The position numbers and the translations under genes are program-made. From an uncultured Bacteroides sp. (lineage in GTDB: Bacteria > Bacteroidota > Bacteroidia > Bacteroidales > Bacteroidaceae), in NCBI GenBank assembly GCA_900766195.1, contig CAAFUN010000044.1, forward strand, positions 1 to 41,655: 41,655 bases of DNA. The letters run 5' to 3'. Within the stretch, counting starts at the first letter, position 1; every line of letters begins with the position of its first letter. Shown here one piece after another: positions 17,330 to 26,073 of the stretch. Under the pieces are notes generated by a model. It saw only the letters and a program-made list of their open reading frames with translations. It did no database searches and was not told where the DNA came from.

Positions 17330-17665
17330 GTTTCGTTTGCGAGAATATGAACTTCCAACTGAAGACTGTTTTTTAATGTTTTTGTTGCCCAAAGTCTTTT
17401 CGAAAGTATAATATACGTTAATAGAATCTCGGATAATTGTTCTTTTTGTAATAAGAATAGTTCAAAAGGATATAATTAACTAAAAAAAGAATGGAGCAAC
17501 GTACTATCTAAATCTTTTTGTTTTTACATTTGCAGAAAGAGTTGTTTAGGTAACTAAAATTTCCGTTGAACAAAGAAGTGTTCGCAGATGTTTTTAGAAC
17601 TAACAATACGGCATTTCAAAGATTTTGTAAAATAACAATGAACCAACTTATATAAAAGATTGCTT
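17330..17665. other. Leader region of the ATP synthase operon
   Basis: This 336-bp AT-rich spacer contains a -7 candidate (17525-17532). It also has a weak 6-bp inverted repeat (AAGACT near 17362 with AGTCTT near 17393), too poor to call a purT terminator. About 125 bp of 5' leader would separate the predicted start from atpD. I see no reading frame or riboswitch that I recognise. Confidence 0.5.
17525..17532 (+). promoter_or_regulatory. Candidate -7 box of the atp operon
   Basis: TACATTTG is a full TAnnTTTG match. No TTTG lies at the usual distance upstream, so support is partial. Confidence 0.4.
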
Positions 17666-19189
17666 ATGTCACAGATTATCGGACATATCTCTCAGGTCAT
17701 CGGACCGGTAGTGGACGTCTATTTTGAAAGTACAGATGTGGAAGTGAACCTCCCAAGTATTCATGACGCATTGGATATCAAGAGACCGAATGGTAAAACA
17801 CTCATAGTTGAAGTGCAGCAGCACATTGGTGAAAATACCGTAAGGACTGTCGCTATGGACAGTACTGATGGTCTGCAAAGAGGTCTTAAGGTTTATCCAA
17901 CAGGATCTCCTATTACAATGCCAATCGGTGATCAGATAAAAGGACGTCTAATGAATGTTGTGGGCGATTCCATTGATGGGATGAAGGAACTAAATCGTGA
18001 AGGTGCATATCCTATTCATCGTGAACCTCCCAAATTTGAGGATTTAACAACAGTACAAGAAGTTCTTTACACAGGAATCAAGGTTATTGATTTGCTGGAG
18101 CCATATAGTAAAGGTGGTAAGATTGGTTTATTTGGTGGAGCCGGTGTTGGTAAAACAGTGCTTATTCAGGAACTTATCAATAATATAGCAAAAAAGCAAC
18201 ATGGTTTTTCTGTTTTTGCCGGTGTTGGTGAAAGAACACGTGAAGGCAATGACTTGTTGCGTGAAATGATTGAGTCCGGTGTTATCCGCTATGGTGAAGA
18301 ATTTAGAAAGAGTATGGATGAAGGTCACTGGGATCTTTCCAAGGTTGATTATAATGAGGTTGAAAAATCTCAGGTTAGTTTGATCTTTGGACAGATGAAT
18401 GAACCTCCAGGTGCTCGTCAATCTGTTGCTTTGTCAGGACTTACAGTTGCTGAGTCTTTCCGTGACATGGGTTCTCAAACTAACGGACCACGTGACATCC
18501 TTTTCTTTATTGATAATATATTCCGTTTTACTCAGGCAGGTTCTGAGGTATCGGCACTACTTGGGCGTATGCCTTCAGCTGTAGGATACCAACCTACTTT
18601 GGCTACTGAGATGGGAGCTATGCAAGAGCGTATTACATCAACCCGTAACGGATCTATCACTTCTGTACAAGCAGTATATGTACCTGCTGATGACTTGACA
18701 GACCCTGCTCCGGCTACGACATTTACACACTTGGATGCTACTACCGTACTAAGTAGAAAAATTACTGAGCTTGGTATTTATCCGGCTGTAGATCCTTTGG
18801 AATCTACCTCTCGTATCCTAGATCCTCATATTGTGGGTCAAGAACATTATGATACAGCTCAACGGGTTAAACAAATACTTCAACGTAACAAGGAGTTGCA
18901 GGATATTATATCCATCCTTGGTATGGAAGAACTTTCTGATACTGACAGACAAATAGTAAATCGTGCACGTCGTATACAGCGGTTCTTATCTCAACCTTTT
19001 GCCGTAGCAGAGCAGTTCACAGGTGTACCGGGAACTATGGTATCGATAGAAGATACTATTAAAGGTTTCAAGATGATTCTAGATGGTGAGGTAGATTACT
19101 TGCCGGAATCCGCATTCTTGAACGTCGGTACGATAGAAGAAGCAATAGAAAAAGGTAAGGCTTTGTTGGAACAAGCCAATAAAAAATAA
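17666..19189 (+). CDS. atpD: F-type ATP synthase subunit beta
   Basis: This 507-aa catalytic F1 subunit has the P-loop GGAGVGKT at 157-164, GERTREG about 40 residues later and the catalytic-site ALSGLTVAE region; length is slightly above the common 460-480. The first residues (SQIIGHISQVIGPVVDV) are the standard N-terminus. A TTG at 17660 is in frame, but ATG 17666 fits better. It is first in the operon, followed by epsilon after 14 bp. Beta-epsilon first is unlike the enteric order, where they come last, and is the arrangement known in Bacteroidetes. Confidence 0.97.
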   Translation: MSQIIGHISQVIGPVVDVYFESTDVEVNLPSIHDALDIKRPNGKTLIVEVQQHIGENTVRTVAMDSTDGLQRGLKVYPTGSPITMPIGDQIKGRLMNVVGDSIDGMKELNREGAYPIHREPPKFEDLTTVQEVLYTGIKVIDLLEPYSKGGKIGLFGGAGVGKTVLIQELINNIAKKQHGFSVFAGVGERTREGNDLLREMIESGVIRYGEEFRKSMDEGHWDLSKVDYNEVEKSQVSLIFGQMNEPPGARQSVALSGLTVAESFRDMGSQTNGPRDILFFIDNIFRFTQAGSEVSALLGRMPSAVGYQPTLATEMGAMQERITSTRNGSITSVQAVYVPADDLTDPAPATTFTHLDATTVLSRKITELGIYPAVDPLESTSRILDPHIVGQEHYDTAQRVKQILQRNKELQDIISILGMEELSDTDRQIVNRARRIQRFLSQPFAVAEQFTGVPGTMVSIEDTIKGFKMILDGEVDYLPESAFLNVGTIEEAIEKGKALLEQANKK

Positions 19190-19203
19190 GAATTGAAAGA
19201 GAT

Positions 19204-19449
19204 ATGAAGGATTTGCATTTGACTATAATATCACCGGAGAAGAAACTCTTTGACGGAGAGATCAAAAGCGTGACATTGCCAGGAACAGTGGGATTGTTTA
19301 CGATTTTACCTCAACATGCACCAATTGTGTCTTCACTTAGTCAGGGTTCGTTGGTATACGTAACTGTAGACGGAACGGAACATGACCTTGATATTAAAGG
19401 AGGGTTTATAGAACTGAGCAACGGGGTTGCTTCAGTTTGCATTGATTAA
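19204..19449 (+). CDS. atpC: F-type ATP synthase subunit epsilon, short form
   Basis: This is an 81-aa epsilon subunit consisting only of the N-terminal beta sandwich (LHLTIISPEKKLFDGEIKSV, LPGTVGLFTILPQHAP). The C-terminal two-helix domain of the usual 130-140-aa protein is missing; the frame ends after ELSNGVASVCID. That domain provides auto-inhibition in E. coli and Bacillus, so this enzyme may lack epsilon inhibition. The gene is complete, with a normal stop and no frameshift sign nearby. It is 14 bp after atpD. Confidence 0.92.
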   Translation: MKDLHLTIISPEKKLFDGEIKSVTLPGTVGLFTILPQHAPIVSSLSQGSLVYVTVDGTEHDLDIKGGFIELSNGVASVCID

Positions 19450-19516
19450 AATTCAGAAGATAGGTGTAGAGGCTTAGACTTCAAAACCTACTTCTTTCTA
19501 ACCATAATACTATACT

Positions 19517-19945
19517 ATGAGCATCAGTTTGACAAAACGCAATTTTCTTATTCAGCTAACTATATTGACAATAGTCGTAGGTTGGTGCGGAGCTGGAATA
19601 TTGCACTATGTTTTACCGGAGCATTATTTTGATGGATATCCATTTATACCGGTATATTTCTTTTTATTTGGCGTGTTTGAAATAGCAATGTTTGATGCAT
19701 GCCGTAAATATGCTCCCAATAGGCTGTTGCAACTGTATATGGTGGTCAAGACTTTAAAGATGTTGTTTGCTATCTTTTTCCTCATTGCTTATTGTGTAAT
19801 TGTAGGAAAAGACAAAGCCGCATTCATTTTGACGTTTGTTGTTTTTTATATTATCTATTTGATAGATGAAACCTTTTTCTTCTTGTCTTATGAAATGAAG
19901 AAGAAGTTCAAAAAAAGGAAAAAAGAAAATGAGATTATTGCGTAA
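19517..19945 (+). CDS. AtpI-like four-helix membrane protein
   Basis: This 142-aa protein has four predicted transmembrane helices (about 12-31, 42-60, 74-96, 104-123) and a very basic C-terminal tail (KKKFKKRKKE). It sits between epsilon and subunit a and overlaps atpB by 17 bp, so the two are translationally linked. AtpI-like proteins at this place are thought to help c-ring assembly or Mg2+ supply. Similarity to AtpI is topological; no specific motif was recognised. Confidence 0.7.
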   Translation: MSISLTKRNFLIQLTILTIVVGWCGAGILHYVLPEHYFDGYPFIPVYFFLFGVFEIAMFDACRKYAPNRLLQLYMVVKTLKMLFAIFFLIAYCVIVGKDKAAFILTFVVFYIIYLIDETFFFLSYEMKKKFKKRKKENEIIA

Positions 19946-21128
19946 TTTGATAATAGGGGTGTTTGTGAGTTTGGTTGCAAGTTATTCTGCACAAGCTCAA
20001 GACAGTGCATCTTTAAAGATAGAGAAAGCTGACACATCTGCGGTTTCTGCACAAAACACTGCAGTGGATAGTATTTCCAACAAAGAGGCTTCTGCAGATC
20101 ATAAAGAAGAACCTGTTAATGTGAAGAAAATTGTTTTTGGACACATTGGCGATTCTTATGAGTGGCATATTACAACTTTGGGAAAAACTCATATAACTAT
20201 TCCGTTGCCTATCATTTTATACAGTAGCCGTACCGGTTGGCATACCTTCCTTTCATCTCGATTAGAAGAAAATAATGGTGTTTATGAAGGATTTTCAATA
20301 GCACCCGATGGAAGTAAGTATGAAGGACGACTAGTGGAGCATGATGAAGCTGGTAATGAAATCCGTCCGTGGGACTTTTCCATCACAAAGGTAACTTTTG
20401 CTTTACTTTTTAATAGCGCTTTATTGCTGTTTATTATATTGGGAGTAGCTCGTTGGTACCGCAAGAATGATAAGGAATCAAGAGCTCCGGGTGGTTTTGT
20501 AGGTTTTATGGAGATGTTTATTATGATGATTAACGACGATGTAATAAAGAGTTGCGTTGGTCCTAAATATAAAAAATTTGCTCCCTATCTTTTAACTGCT
20601 TTCTTTTTTATCTTTATCAATAACATAATGGGATTGATTCCTATCTTTCCTGGTGGAGCTAATGTAACTGGAAATATGGCTGTAACAATGGTGCTTGCCC
20701 TATTTACATTCGTCATCGTTAATGTTTTTGGAACAAAAAATTATTGGAAAGATATATTTTGGCCGGATGTGCCTTGGTGGTTAAAAGTTCCAATTCCAAT
20801 GATGCCATTCATTGAATTCTTTGGAATTTTCACAAAGCCTTTTGCTTTAATGATTCGTCTTTTTGCAAATATGTTGTCAGGACATATGGCTATGTTGGTG
20901 TTGACATGTTTAATATTCATATCTGCTAGCATGGGACCTGCATTGAATGGCTCTCTTTCTGTTGCATCTGTATTATTTAATATATTCATGAATGCATTGG
21001 AATTGTTGGTTGCATTTATTCAAGCTTATGTTTTCACAATGCTTTCTGCTGTGTTTATTGGATTGGCACAAGAAGAACATGAAGAATTTCAAGATGTTTC
21101 ACTCCCTCAAGAGAATGAAACTAAATAA
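19929..21128 (+). CDS. atpB: F-type ATP synthase subunit a, N-terminally extended
   Basis: This 399-aa subunit a is well above the 230-270 aa norm. Residues 1-23 form a signal peptide (ending SAQAQ). An extension of about 120 residues follows, rich in Ser/Asp/Glu at first, before the membrane domain (first helix about 151-172). The essential arginine is in IRLFANMLSGHMAML, and the final helices contain LLVAFIQAYVFTMLSA. The signal peptide and extension are typical of Bacteroidetes a-subunits and probably lie in the periplasm. Starts inside the preceding gene. Confidence 0.95.
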   Translation: MRLLRNLIIGVFVSLVASYSAQAQDSASLKIEKADTSAVSAQNTAVDSISNKEASADHKEEPVNVKKIVFGHIGDSYEWHITTLGKTHITIPLPIILYSSRTGWHTFLSSRLEENNGVYEGFSIAPDGSKYEGRLVEHDEAGNEIRPWDFSITKVTFALLFNSALLLFIILGVARWYRKNDKESRAPGGFVGFMEMFIMMINDDVIKSCVGPKYKKFAPYLLTAFFFIFINNIMGLIPIFPGGANVTGNMAVTMVLALFTFVIVNVFGTKNYWKDIFWPDVPWWLKVPIPMMPFIEFFGIFTKPFALMIRLFANMLSGHMAMLVLTCLIFISASMGPALNGSLSVASVLFNIFMNALELLVAFIQAYVFTMLSAVFIGLAQEEHEEFQDVSLPQENETK

Positions 21129-21174
21129 GAAGTATAATTAATAAATTTATTTATAACATTTAATTTTTAAAGCT

Positions 21175-21432
21175 ATGTTGTTATCTGTATTATTGCAAGC
21201 CACTGCGGCAGCTGTTGGAGTTAGTAAATTGGGAGCAGCCTTAGGTGCCGGATTAGCAGTTGTTGGTGCCGGTATTGGTATTGGAAAAATCGGTGGTTCG
21301 GCTATGGAAGCTATTGGCCGTCAACCTGAAGCTTCCGGTGATATCCGTATGAACATGATTATTGCCGCTGCTTTGATTGAAGGTGTCGCATTGTTGGCCG
21401 TTGTTGTTTGTCTGTTAGTATTCTTCTTATAA
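21175..21432 (+). CDS. atpE: F-type ATP synthase subunit c
   Basis: This 85-aa two-helix proteolipid has the polar loop R49-QPEA and the ion-binding glutamate E69 in LIEGVALLAVV. The Na+-ligand positions known from Ilyobacter c-subunits (Gln in helix 1, Ser/Thr after the Glu) are I36, G70 and V71 here. This points to a proton-driven ring. Helix 1 has the usual GxGxG repeats (GAGIGIGKIGG). It lies 46 bp after atpB and 15 bp before atpF. Confidence 0.96.
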   Translation: MLLSVLLQATAAAVGVSKLGAALGAGLAVVGAGIGIGKIGGSAMEAIGRQPEASGDIRMNMIIAAALIEGVALLAVVVCLLVFFL

Positions 21433-21447
21433 TAAATTTGTGTAGCT

Positions 21448-21954
21448 ATGTCATTGTTATTACCCGATAGTGGATTACTCTTTTGGATGTTACTTTCGTT
21501 TGGTATTGTCTTTGCAATATTGGCTAAATATGGTTTTCCTGTCATTACTAAAATGGTAGATGATCGTAAGACATATATAGATCAATCTCTTAAAGTTGCA
21601 AAAGAAGCCAATGAGCAGCTATCTAAACTGAAGTCCGAAAGTGAAGCTATAGTAGCTGAAGCAAATAAAGAACAAGGACAAATTTTGCGGGATGCAATGC
21701 ATGAGCGTGATAGAATCATAGCCGAAGCTCGTAAGCAAGCTGAAATAGCTGGTCTGAAAGAGCTTGAGGAGGTGAGAAAGCAAATGCAACTGGAGAAAGA
21801 AGAAGCCATTCGCGACATTCGTCGTCAGGTTGCTGCTTTGTCTGTTGACATTGCAGAGAAGATCATTCGGAAAAACTTGGATGAGTCCCGTGAGCAAATG
21901 GATATGATTGATCGTATGGTAGATGAAGTATTGTCTACTTCAAAATCAAATTGA
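21448..21954 (+). CDS. atpF: F-type ATP synthase subunit b
   Basis: This 168-aa peripheral stalk subunit has one N-terminal transmembrane helix (about 8-27, SGLLFWMLLSFGIVFAILAK). A long charged helix follows, rich in Glu/Lys/Arg/Gln (ELEEVRKQMQLEKEEAIRDIRR), ending in a delta-binding region. Length and layout match the single-b type. A 17-bp hairpin occupies the spacer before atpH. Confidence 0.95.
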   Translation: MSLLLPDSGLLFWMLLSFGIVFAILAKYGFPVITKMVDDRKTYIDQSLKVAKEANEQLSKLKSESEAIVAEANKEQGQILRDAMHERDRIIAEARKQAEIAGLKELEEVRKQMQLEKEEAIRDIRRQVAALSVDIAEKIIRKNLDESREQMDMIDRMVDEVLSTSKSN

Positions 21955-21959
21955 TAATA

Positions 21960-21998
21960 AATAATCAGTAGTTGATGTTTAATCGACTACTGATTATT
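21960..21998 (+). other. Long hairpin inside the atp operon (atpF/atpH)
   Basis: AATAATCAGTAGTTGAT (21960-21976) pairs with 21982-21998 over 17 bp with one G-U pair, around a 5-nt loop. It starts 6 nt after the atpF stop and ends 18 nt before the atpH start. No T-run follows; AAAGGAG, a good ribosome site, comes just after it. A role in mRNA processing, stability or attenuation is inferred. Confidence 0.75.
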
Positions 21999-22016
21999 AA
22001 TCAATGAAAGGAGATT

Positions 22017-22577
22017 ATGGATATAGGAATAGTTTCAATGCGTTATGCAAAAGCATTGATAGAATATGCTAAAGATACGGGTACTGAGAAAACCTTGTAT
22101 GCAGAGATTAGTTCTTTGGAACATAGTTTTCTAAAACACCCCGATTTGCGTTCGGCTCTCGAAAATCCCATGCTGTCTTTAGAAGAAAAATTATCATTGA
22201 TATCTACTGCAGCAGTAGGAAATGGTGAAACTAGTAGAGAATTCTCGCGGTTCATTACTCTGGTGCTGAAAAAGAGACGTGAAAATGTTCTCCAATATAT
22301 ATGTATCGGTTTTCTTGAATTATATCGGAAGGATAAGGATATTGATATTGGTAGACTTATCACTGCTGTACCTGTTTCTGAAGATGTGCGTAAGCGTATA
22401 CGAGAGAGTGCTTCTTCCACTTTCCATACCCATATGGAATTACAGACTGAAGTAGATCCTTCAATAGAGGGCGGCTTTATTTTCGACATTAATGATTTTC
22501 GACTTGATGCTAGTATTGCTACGCAACTTAGAAGAGTGAAACAACAGTTCATAGATAAGAACAGAAGAATCGTATGA
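22017..22577 (+). CDS. atpH: F-type ATP synthase subunit delta
   Basis: This 186-aa OSCP/delta subunit links the b stalk to F1. The start IGIVSMRYAKALIEYAKD is the usual delta N-terminus, and the C-terminal EGGFIFDINDFRLDASIATQLRRVKQ is the conserved end. It is preceded by AAAGGAG, the clearest Shine-Dalgarno in the window and unusual for Bacteroides. The gene follows the intra-operon hairpin. Confidence 0.95.
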   Translation: MDIGIVSMRYAKALIEYAKDTGTEKTLYAEISSLEHSFLKHPDLRSALENPMLSLEEKLSLISTAAVGNGETSREFSRFITLVLKKRRENVLQYICIGFLELYRKDKDIDIGRLITAVPVSEDVRKRIRESASSTFHTHMELQTEVDPSIEGGFIFDINDFRLDASIATQLRRVKQQFIDKNRRIV

Positions 22578-22662
22578 TAAAGATTTAATCTTTTTATGAA
22601 GATTACGATGTAAGTAATCTCTTGAAGTTACTTTATCATATAACATTTATAATATTAAAAAC

Positions 22663-24249
22663 ATGTCTGAAAATATCAAAGTAAGCGAAGTTTCTGATAT
22701 CCTCCGTCAACAGTTGGAGGGCATTGAGACCAATATTCAGTTAGATGAAATTGGTACTGTGTTGCAAGTCAGTGATGGAGTGGTTCGTATTTATGGATTG
22801 CGCAATGCCGAAGCAAACGAATTATTGGAATTCGACAATGGCATAAAGGCAATCGTGATGAACTTGGAGGAAGACAATGTGGGAGCTGTATTGCTTGGTC
22901 CTACAGATCAAATCAAGGAAGGATATATAGTTAAACGTACCAAACGTATTGCTTCTATCATGGTAGGAGAGAGTATGCTAGGACGTGTTATCGATCCACT
23001 TGGCGTTCCTTTGGATGGAAAAGGCTTGATTGGTGGTGAATTGTGCGAAATGCCATTGGAGCGCAAAGCTCCTGGGGTTATCTTTCGTCAACCGGTAAAC
23101 CAGCCTTTACAAACCGGCTTAAAAGCTGTGGATGCGATGATTCCTATCGGACGTGGTCAGCGTGAGTTAATCATCGGTGACCGCCAAACAGGAAAGACAG
23201 CTATTGCCATTGATACAATAATAAATCAACGTGCTAATTTTGAAGCTGGAGATCCGGTATATTGTATTTATGTTGCTATTGGACAGAAAGGTTCTACTGT
23301 AGCTACCATTGTTAATACCTTACGTGAATATGGTGCATTAGATTATACGGTTGTGGTAGCTGCTACAGCTGGTGATCCTGCTGCTTTACAATACTATGCT
23401 CCGTTTGCTGGTGCTGCCATTGGTGAATATTTCCGTGATACCGGTCGTCATGCTTTGGTGGTATATGATGATTTGTCTAAGCAAGCTGTTGCCTATCGTG
23501 AAGTTTCATTGATTTTACGTCGTCCGTCCGGACGTGAGGCATATCCGGGTGATATCTTTTACCTACACTCCAGATTATTGGAGCGTGCTGCACGTATCAT
23601 TAATCAGCAAGAAGTTGCTGCACAAATGAACGACCTTCCCGACAGCCTTAAAGGTAAAGTCAAAGGTGGTGGCTCATTAACAGCATTGCCTATTATTGAA
23701 ACACAGGCAGGTGATGTTTCTGCATATATTCCGACTAATGTAATTTCAATCACAGATGGTCAGATATTCCTTGATACCGATTTATTTAACCAAGGTAACA
23801 GACCTGCTATTAATGTTGGTATTTCTGTAAGCCGTGTGGGTGGTAATGCTCAGATCAAGGCGATGAAGAAAGTGGCAGGAACATTAAAGATGGATCAGGC
23901 CCAGTATCGTGAATTGGAAGCATTTACCAAATTTAGTGGTGATATGGATCCTGTGACTGCATTGACTATAGATAAAGGTCAGAAGAATACCCGTTTGTTG
24001 GTTCAACCTCAATATAGCCCTATGCCTGTAGAAAAGCAAATTGCTATTTTATATTGCGGTACTCACGGGTTATTACATAAAGTGCCTTTGGCAAAAGTGC
24101 AGGAATTTGAACGCAGCTTCCTTGAGACTCTTGAAATGAATCATCGTCAAGACGTACTCGATGTATTGAAAAAAGGTATCGTCGATGATGAGGTTAGCAA
24201 GAAGATTGAGGCTGTAGCTGATAAAGTTTCCAAGCAATTTTTAGACTAA
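22663..24249 (+). CDS. atpA: F-type ATP synthase subunit alpha
   Basis: This 528-aa non-catalytic nucleotide-binding F1 subunit has the P-loop GDRQTGKT at 172-179, and SVSRVGGNAQIKAMKKVAGTL is the alpha signature. Length is typical. The 85-bp spacer from atpH holds a 7-bp hairpin (AGATTAC at 22600-22606 with GTAATCT at 22614-22620), smaller than the one before atpH. Gamma follows after 87 bp. Confidence 0.97.
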   Translation: MSENIKVSEVSDILRQQLEGIETNIQLDEIGTVLQVSDGVVRIYGLRNAEANELLEFDNGIKAIVMNLEEDNVGAVLLGPTDQIKEGYIVKRTKRIASIMVGESMLGRVIDPLGVPLDGKGLIGGELCEMPLERKAPGVIFRQPVNQPLQTGLKAVDAMIPIGRGQRELIIGDRQTGKTAIAIDTIINQRANFEAGDPVYCIYVAIGQKGSTVATIVNTLREYGALDYTVVVAATAGDPAALQYYAPFAGAAIGEYFRDTGRHALVVYDDLSKQAVAYREVSLILRRPSGREAYPGDIFYLHSRLLERAARIINQQEVAAQMNDLPDSLKGKVKGGGSLTALPIIETQAGDVSAYIPTNVISITDGQIFLDTDLFNQGNRPAINVGISVSRVGGNAQIKAMKKVAGTLKMDQAQYRELEAFTKFSGDMDPVTALTIDKGQKNTRLLVQPQYSPMPVEKQIAILYCGTHGLLHKVPLAKVQEFERSFLETLEMNHRQDVLDVLKKGIVDDEVSKKIEAVADKVSKQFLD

Positions 24250-24336
24250 CTTATTAAAGATAAAACGTGTGTTTTCTGCGGTTATTGTTATATCCGGATA
24301 CACTTGTGATATCATTAACTTATAAATTAAATAGCT

Positions 24337-25227
24337 GTGGGTTCTTTAAAGGAAGTAAAAAGTAGAATTAACTCCGTCAAGAGTACTCGTCAGATAACCT
24401 CTGCGATGAAGATGGTGGCTTCTGCAAAGTTGCATAAGGCGCAAGCCCGTATAGGGAATATGCTACCTTATCAGAGAAAGTTGAATGAAATTTTAACCAA
24501 CTTTTTGAGTACGGACTCTGAAGAAATAGAATCTCCTTATACAGAGGTGCGTCCTGTAGAACGTCTAGCCATTGTCCCGTTTTCTTCTAATAGCTCTTTG
24601 TGCGGTGCATTTAATGCTAACGTAGCAAAGATGTTTGAACGTGTTGTTGATGAATATCGTTCATTGGGTAAAGACAATATTCTTGTTTATCCTGTAGGGA
24701 AGAAGGTGGAGACAGCTGTGCGTAAGTTGGGATATGCTATTCAAGGTAGTTACCAAGATATGGCAGATAAACCGGCTTATCAGGAGGCATATGAACTGGC
24801 AGAAACTTTAATGAAAGAGTTTGCTGAAAAAAAGATCGACAAGGTGATTCTTATTTATCATCACTTTAAATCGATGGGTACTCAAATTCTTCTAGAGGAA
24901 GATTATCTGCCGATAAATTTAAGTAAGCTTGAGGACGGTGCTGAAACCCAAAAGGTTGCTGAAAATAAATATCTTGATGATTACTTGGTAGAACCTTCTG
25001 TAGAAGAACTGATTTCTGCATTGTTGCCTAAAGTGTTGTGCCAGAAGATTTATACCGTATTGTTGGATTCAAATACTTCAGAACATGCAGCTAGAATGCT
25101 TGCTATGCAGGCGGCAACAGACAATGCAAATGATTTGATCCAAGACCTGACTATTCAGTATAATAAATCACGCCAGCAAGCTATTACTAATGAGTTGCTT
25201 GATATTATTGGCGGAAGTATGAAATAA
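24337..25227 (+). CDS. atpG: F-type ATP synthase subunit gamma
   Basis: This 296-aa central-stalk subunit starts with SLKEVKSRINSVKSTRQITS and AMKMVASAKLHKAQ, and has conserved SLCGAFNANV. The C-terminus has TDNANDLIQDLTIQYNKSRQQAITNEL, the coiled helix that enters the alpha/beta ring. The start is GTG at 24337: it gives exactly the conserved N-terminus, and there is no nearby ATG. It is last in the operon and is followed by a terminator. Confidence 0.96.
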   Translation: MGSLKEVKSRINSVKSTRQITSAMKMVASAKLHKAQARIGNMLPYQRKLNEILTNFLSTDSEEIESPYTEVRPVERLAIVPFSSNSSLCGAFNANVAKMFERVVDEYRSLGKDNILVYPVGKKVETAVRKLGYAIQGSYQDMADKPAYQEAYELAETLMKEFAEKKIDKVILIYHHFKSMGTQILLEEDYLPINLSKLEDGAETQKVAENKYLDDYLVEPSVEELISALLPKVLCQKIYTVLLDSNTSEHAARMLAMQAATDNANDLIQDLTIQYNKSRQQAITNELLDIIGGSMK

Positions 25228-25253
25228 GAGTTTTTGGCTAATTTGACAATAAG

Positions 25254-25294
25254 AACGGATGTTATTCAATAGTATGAATGTCATCCGTTTTTTC
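25254..25294 (+). terminator. Terminator of the atp operon
   Basis: AACGGATG (25254-25261) pairs with CATCCGTT (25282-25289), with further pairing inside (ATTCA with TGAAT). TTTTTC follows. It sits 26 bp after the atpG stop. Confidence 0.88.
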
Positions 25295-25370
25295 TTGCTT
25301 ATTATCTTTCAAAAGTTATTGTCGGTTGATGAAACTTTATTTCAAAACAGTATGATGATAGTCCAAAACA

Positions 25371-25409
25371 AAAAAAAGACTGAATCTCAAGAAGAAAATT
25401 CAGTCTTTT
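25371..25409 (-). terminator. Terminator of the DUF4923 gene
   Basis: A perfect 12-bp inverted repeat (AAAAGACTGAAT at 25374-25385 with 25398-25409) with a 12-nt loop. On the minus strand it runs into a T tract (complement of A25371-25377), as expected for the gene ending at 25480. Confidence 0.85.
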
Positions 25410-25479
25410 ATTTGTTAGCTCAAATCAAAAGCCTATTCATTTAAGGTTGCTTTGAACTTTTCTGTAGACGGTCAATGTC

Positions 25480-26073
25480 TTATTTCTTTTTGAATGCAAA
25501 GCCCAGCATCATTCCATCGTAACCATTTGCCAATGAACTTGCTGTTCTGATAGTAAAATCACTGCTTTTGCTACCCAAGAAAGCTAGTATTTTTAATAAC
25601 TTGTCAGATTCAAATAGCATATCCATATTGTTTGAACTGAGGTTAACTTTGGCTCCTACTTGCAGCAATTTCAGAAAAGTTAAGGTCACTTTTTTCTTCG
25701 ATTTATTATAAGAATAAGTTCCATTATAATTTTTTGCCCCTACTTTTGCATTGAAAGTACTGTCCGCATTGAAGATGAAAGTCATTTGTCCGGGTTGTAT
25801 ACCAATCTTTTTGAGTTGAGTGTTCACTTTAGCTTCAGCCACCTCAGAAGCTACACTTCCACCTGCTTTCTTTAGTAAGTTTTCTGTTTCAAACTCTACA
25901 GCAGAACCTGTATAGGACCAATTTCCTTTCAAGTCAGCAGTTTTACTACCCGTAACGTCATTGACTACTTTTTCTGCACTGTTTAGCAGATCTTTTAATG
26001 ATTGGGCATTGCTATTGGCAGATACCAACAATAGAATGGCTACGAGAACCATTGGAATAACATTCTTTTTCAT
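25480..26073 (-). CDS. Secreted DUF4923-type, lipocalin-like protein
   Basis: This 197-aa protein has a signal peptide (1-23, ending NSNAQ). DLKGNWSYTGSAVEF opens a likely small beta barrel, a pattern shared by Bacteroides DUF4923 proteins, whose function is unknown. Further beta strands are GQMTFIFNADSTFNAK and YNGTYSYNKSKKKVTLTF. It is a single gene with its own terminator, convergent with the atp operon. The family assignment is from recall of the sequence pattern. No lipobox Cys is present, so it is probably periplasmic. Confidence 0.72.
   Translation of the reverse strand: MKKNVIPMVLVAILLLVSANSNAQSLKDLLNSAEKVVNDVTGSKTADLKGNWSYTGSAVEFETENLLKKAGGSVASEVAEAKVNTQLKKIGIQPGQMTFIFNADSTFNAKVGAKNYNGTYSYNKSKKKVTLTFLKLLQVGAKVNLSSNNMDMLFESDKLLKILAFLGSKSSDFTIRTASSLANGYDGMMLGFAFKKK

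Noticed and set aside
22043..22552. 169-codon open frame antisense to atpH
   Set aside because: Shadow of atpH; Ser-rich translation typical of a reversed coding strand.
25259..25444. 61-codon open frame after atpG
   Set aside because: It runs through two clear terminator hairpins and has no recognisable content.
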